In this document: positions 61,783 to 64,000 of the stretch, piece after piece | Position numbering within the stretch: the stretch's first letter is position 1 | Layout of the letters: the number at the start of each line of letters is the position of its first letter | DNA from: Acanthosepion lycidas | Lineage: Eukaryota > Mollusca > Cephalopoda > Sepiida > Sepiidae | Length of the DNA stretch: 64,000 nucleotides | Direction: 5' to 3' | Assembly (NCBI GenBank): GCA_963932145.1 | Contig: OZ010587.1 | Span: 115,103,910-115,167,909 of the forward strand | Translations under genes and position numbers: made by a program | The notes under the pieces: model-generated | Database searches by the model: none | What the model was told of the DNA's origin: nothing | The model's input: the letters and a program-made list of their open reading frames with translations, nothing else

Positions 61783-61836
61783 CACTCAGAGGCGACAGGC
61801 TGTTTCATGCTAGACGCTATCGTCAGGCCGCGAATG
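61783..61836 (-). ncRNA. Hammerhead ribozyme motif (type I), PLE-associated
   Basis: Minus strand: helix I distal strand CATTC, bulge GC, proximal GGC, core CTGACGA (61826-61820), short helix II with loop, GAA, helix III ACA/TGT with loop GCC, cleavage base C of GTC (61794), then proximal GCC, bulge TCT, and distal GAGTG. Every invariant core base (C3 U4 G5 A6, G8 A9, G12 A13 A14, A15.1-U16.1, C17) is present. Helix I forms 3 + 5 pairs (one G-U) around an internal loop, as in type I ribozymes. Weak points: helix II has U.U and A.A mismatches next to the core and only two G-C pairs, and helix III is minimal. Hammerheads are established components of Penelope-like elements, and the PLE D relic begins immediately beside this one (opposite strand). 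Activity is not shown. Confidence 0.6.
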
Positions 61837-63019
61837 CAGTATATTAGATAATCTGATGGAAATGCTGATTTTCTGTACACAAACAACACTTCGGAATGGG
61901 ATCAGACATATATCGACATGAAGCAGGCTTCGCAATGGGCTCGCCATTATCACCAACAATTGCAAATATATTAATGGAATACTTCAAAGAAATGGCATTA
62001 GAATCCACATCACTAAGGCCAACCCTATGGCTGAGATCGGTAGGTGACATCTTCATATTCTGGCCACACCAGGAAGAGGTCCAGCTTCTACTGGACCCTG
62101 TGAACTCAATACGATCATCGATAGAGTTCACAATGTAGAGAGAAAACGACAACAAACTCGCATTCATAGGGGGTCATGACATCCGTATACATCAGGACAA
62201 CATTCACCGGATAATACCTCAACTTCAACTCCCACCAGCCATACAGTGTAAATAGAGGAATCGTCCGCTGCTTACAACATCGATCAAAAGTCATGTGGCG
62301 ACCCAGAGACATATGATCAAAAATGGTCAGTATAAGCAGTACCCTACACCGTAACAACAATCCTGCTGTACATGGCAGCAACTCCGACAAACTGGGATGG
62401 AAGGATACAAGAGGATAAAAAACACTTAGAAAACAGCTTCAGTCTGCTTACCCTATGTGAAAGAATTATCGGAAAAATACAAAAGATCTGTGGTCTATAT
62501 AACATTAGGACGACCTTCAAAAGCTTTTCGATACTTCGCAGACACCTATTCCGAGTAGGACCCCTCTATAGAGGAGAACATGACTAAGGACTGTGAGTAC
62601 ACCATCCCGTGCAGTCTGGTAAGAAATATAAAAGAGAAACAGATCGGCCTCTTAAGGTAAGACTGCAAGAACATTGTAAAGCCGTAACATGAGGGGAACG
62701 TAGCTGACCACATATGTAGGGAAAAAATCACTTGCCCCTGTGGGATAAGGTTGAAATAATAGACAGAGAATATCACTGGAAAATACGAAAACTTAAGGAA
62801 TCAGCACATATGTTAGGCAAAAAAAATCTCTTATGCCGACCACGTATAAAAATGAATACAATACGGAAACCAGTAATACAGAGTGCAAGAGAAAAGCAAT
62901 AATAATAACAAGACTGCAATATGAGCTCTGGTAAAAATGCTTCCTGAGACTTTAAGTTTATAAGTCCAAAACATTCATACACTGTTGTCCCCAAGGATCC
63001 TTTTGGTTGGATCCAGTGA

Positions 63020-63325
63020 CTCAACCCAAATAACGACGAAGTTTTAGAGAAAATGGAAACAGTAAGGACACCTTTTTACCTCTAAAAGAGACAGTTGATA
63101 GTCCTAGGTACGTAATGAAGAAAGGGGGCTTGGAAAATTTGATACTCACATGACAGATTGAAAGCAAGAGGGACAGAGAAAAACTACGCATAGCCTACCT
63201 AGCGAGCTTATGTAAATGGATGTCAGAACATGGCTTAGGAGAAAAAACAAAAATACAAAATATATTAAGAGCTACTAAGGACAGAAAATTGCGGAGTCTC
63301 ATAATCGCCAATGTCCTGATGGGGG
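63020..63325 (+). pseudogene. LINE 3' end nested in PLE D
   Basis: AATAACGACGAAGTTTTAGA onward parallels the 60726-60980 part of the LINE at 58.7 kb (NDEVLEKMETVRTP, GLENLILT-like, SLCKWMSEHGLGEK, NILRATKDRKLRSLIIANVL). 5'-truncated; interrupts the PLE D 3' region relative to copy C. Confidence 0.7.
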
Positions 63326-63405
63326 TTGTGAGTTCAATACCTGGCTACGGCTGTTGTGAACAAAAAATTGGAGAGTTGAGTTAAAGGGAGATAACTGATA
63401 CATCC
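63325..63405 (+). repeat. SINE in the PLE D 3' region
   Basis: GTTGTGAGTTCAATACCTGG (box B) and GAGTTAAAGGGAGATAACTG, the same unit as at 33388-33485. The box A half is missing, cut by the LINE fragment. Confidence 0.6.
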
Positions 63406-63565
63406 GGAAGAGGCATGGCATATGGAACTAAAATAATCTTCCCCTGTGGACGAAATAAAGGGTTCAGTTCTAAATTCCAATCAGCATGATAATAAAGATG
63501 AAGATTATAATAAAATTCTGAAGCATGACAATAAAGATGGGGACAACAGTCCGAAGAATGTAAAT

Positions 63566-64000
63566 AATTAGTTTCCTTGATGGAAAGCAGCTTTAAATTA
63601 TTCACGTTCATGAAAAACAGCTTCGTTCAATACCCTCTCCCAAGAACTTTCCTTAACCTCCGAGTTCTTTCCATTGCTAATCTAATCATAATTCAAGGTT
63701 TAAAATATGTATTTGATATGGTGTGCATTGCGTGAGCAACAAATATTTCATCAAATTATTATATATTTTCAACACAAGGTGGTAAATATTTTAACTCGAT
63801 GAATTTATTGTCTCACTAAAACAGTATTGTTTGACTGTGTTTACAGTATCAACCGGTTTTAATCTGTTCCTGCTGGTGGCCTTATGCCAAATAAAGGAGT
63901 AATTAACTATGATAAATTAATATTAAATCACAATGATCGATATATTAATCAAAATCCTTATCTATATCATACTATCATGCTTATCGTCTTACCATTCCAT
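63566..64000. other. No gene recognised
   Basis: AT-rich end of the window. Confidence 0.4.

Larger units (their letters stand above)
61838..63565 (+). pseudogene. Penelope-like element D: RT plus GIY-YIG, with nested insertion
   Basis: Close relative of PLE C: MGSDIYRHEAGFAMGSPLSP (61896-61955), TIANILMEYFKEMALESTSL, then the catalytic box as LRSVGDIFIFW (YVDD changed to SVGD), NSIRSSIEFTM then a stop, AATPTNWDGRIQEDKKHLEN (62374), IIGKIQKICGLYNIRTTF (62468), and a decayed GIY-YIG part (62590-62770). 5'-truncated at the start of the palm domain. The 3' flank contains a LINE fragment and a SINE and ends with GGGGACAACAGTCCGAAGAA (63539-63558), the same terminal phrase as in copy C. Confidence 0.85.

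Overview
This is a eukaryotic, AT-rich, repeat-laden genomic window. It most resembles a coleoid cephalopod (octopus-like) mollusc; that is inference, not proof. The reasons are very dense (TA)n, (CA)n, (GATA)n and (TC)n microsatellites, long poly-A/T runs, several kinds of Penelope-like element (PLE), Jockey/CR1-like and 'craniofacial development protein 2-like' LINE relics, a hAT relic related to ZBED5/GTF2IRD2 proteins, Tc1/mariner relics, and many tRNA-derived SINEs. Long open frames are rare, and most coding-looking stretches are broken transposon genes.

The one host gene I can support is on the minus strand. It is the first coding exon (25248-25763, 172 codons) of a Na-K-2Cl cotransporter (SLC12A1/2, NKCC family). 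The exon starts with an ATG and ends in phase 0 at a GTAAGT donor. It carries the RFKV docking motif for SPAK/OSR1 kinases and the conserved phospho-threonine block. No later exon is visible, so positions 1-25247 are probably one very long first coding intron, and 25764 onward is upstream sequence. A patch with raised CpG content and a TATA box lies at 27,820-28,090.

Layout. 1.4-4.6 kb: nearly full-length PLE (minus) with a mariner-type MITE inside its reading frame. 4.7-5.7 kb: RT fragment and mariner relic. 6.2-6.5 kb: LINE 3' end. 7.55-7.91 kb: two adjacent minisatellites. 7.92-9.08 kb: hAT relic. 9.2-9.4 kb: LINE RT scrap. 11.6-14.6 kb: second PLE (minus) split by another repeat. 14.6-25.1 kb: mostly unrecognised intron sequence. 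25.2-25.8 kb: NKCC exon. 28.6-29.4 kb: cluster of 5S- and tRNA-derived SINEs. 30.6-30.9 kb: LINE endonuclease-like domain. 32.2-33.6 kb: third PLE. 35.2-37.0 kb: mariner and Tc1 relics. 37.7-44.3 kb: LINE relics and a PLE RT. 46.2-46.8 and 49.5-50.2 kb: long polypyrimidine tracts. 49-55 kb: SINE field. 57.5-57.65 kb: foldback of two hammerhead-like motifs. 58.7-61.0 kb: long LINE relic. 61.7-63.6 kb: hammerhead ribozyme motif, a fourth PLE, a LINE insertion and a SINE.

The most interesting structure is a hammerhead-ribozyme motif on the minus strand at 61783-61836. It has the complete catalytic core and a two-part helix I, and it lies directly beside a PLE. A relative occurs twice, head to head, in the palindrome at 57528-57650. 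PLEs are known to carry hammerhead ribozymes, so this ties a self-cleaving RNA to a recognisable element family here.
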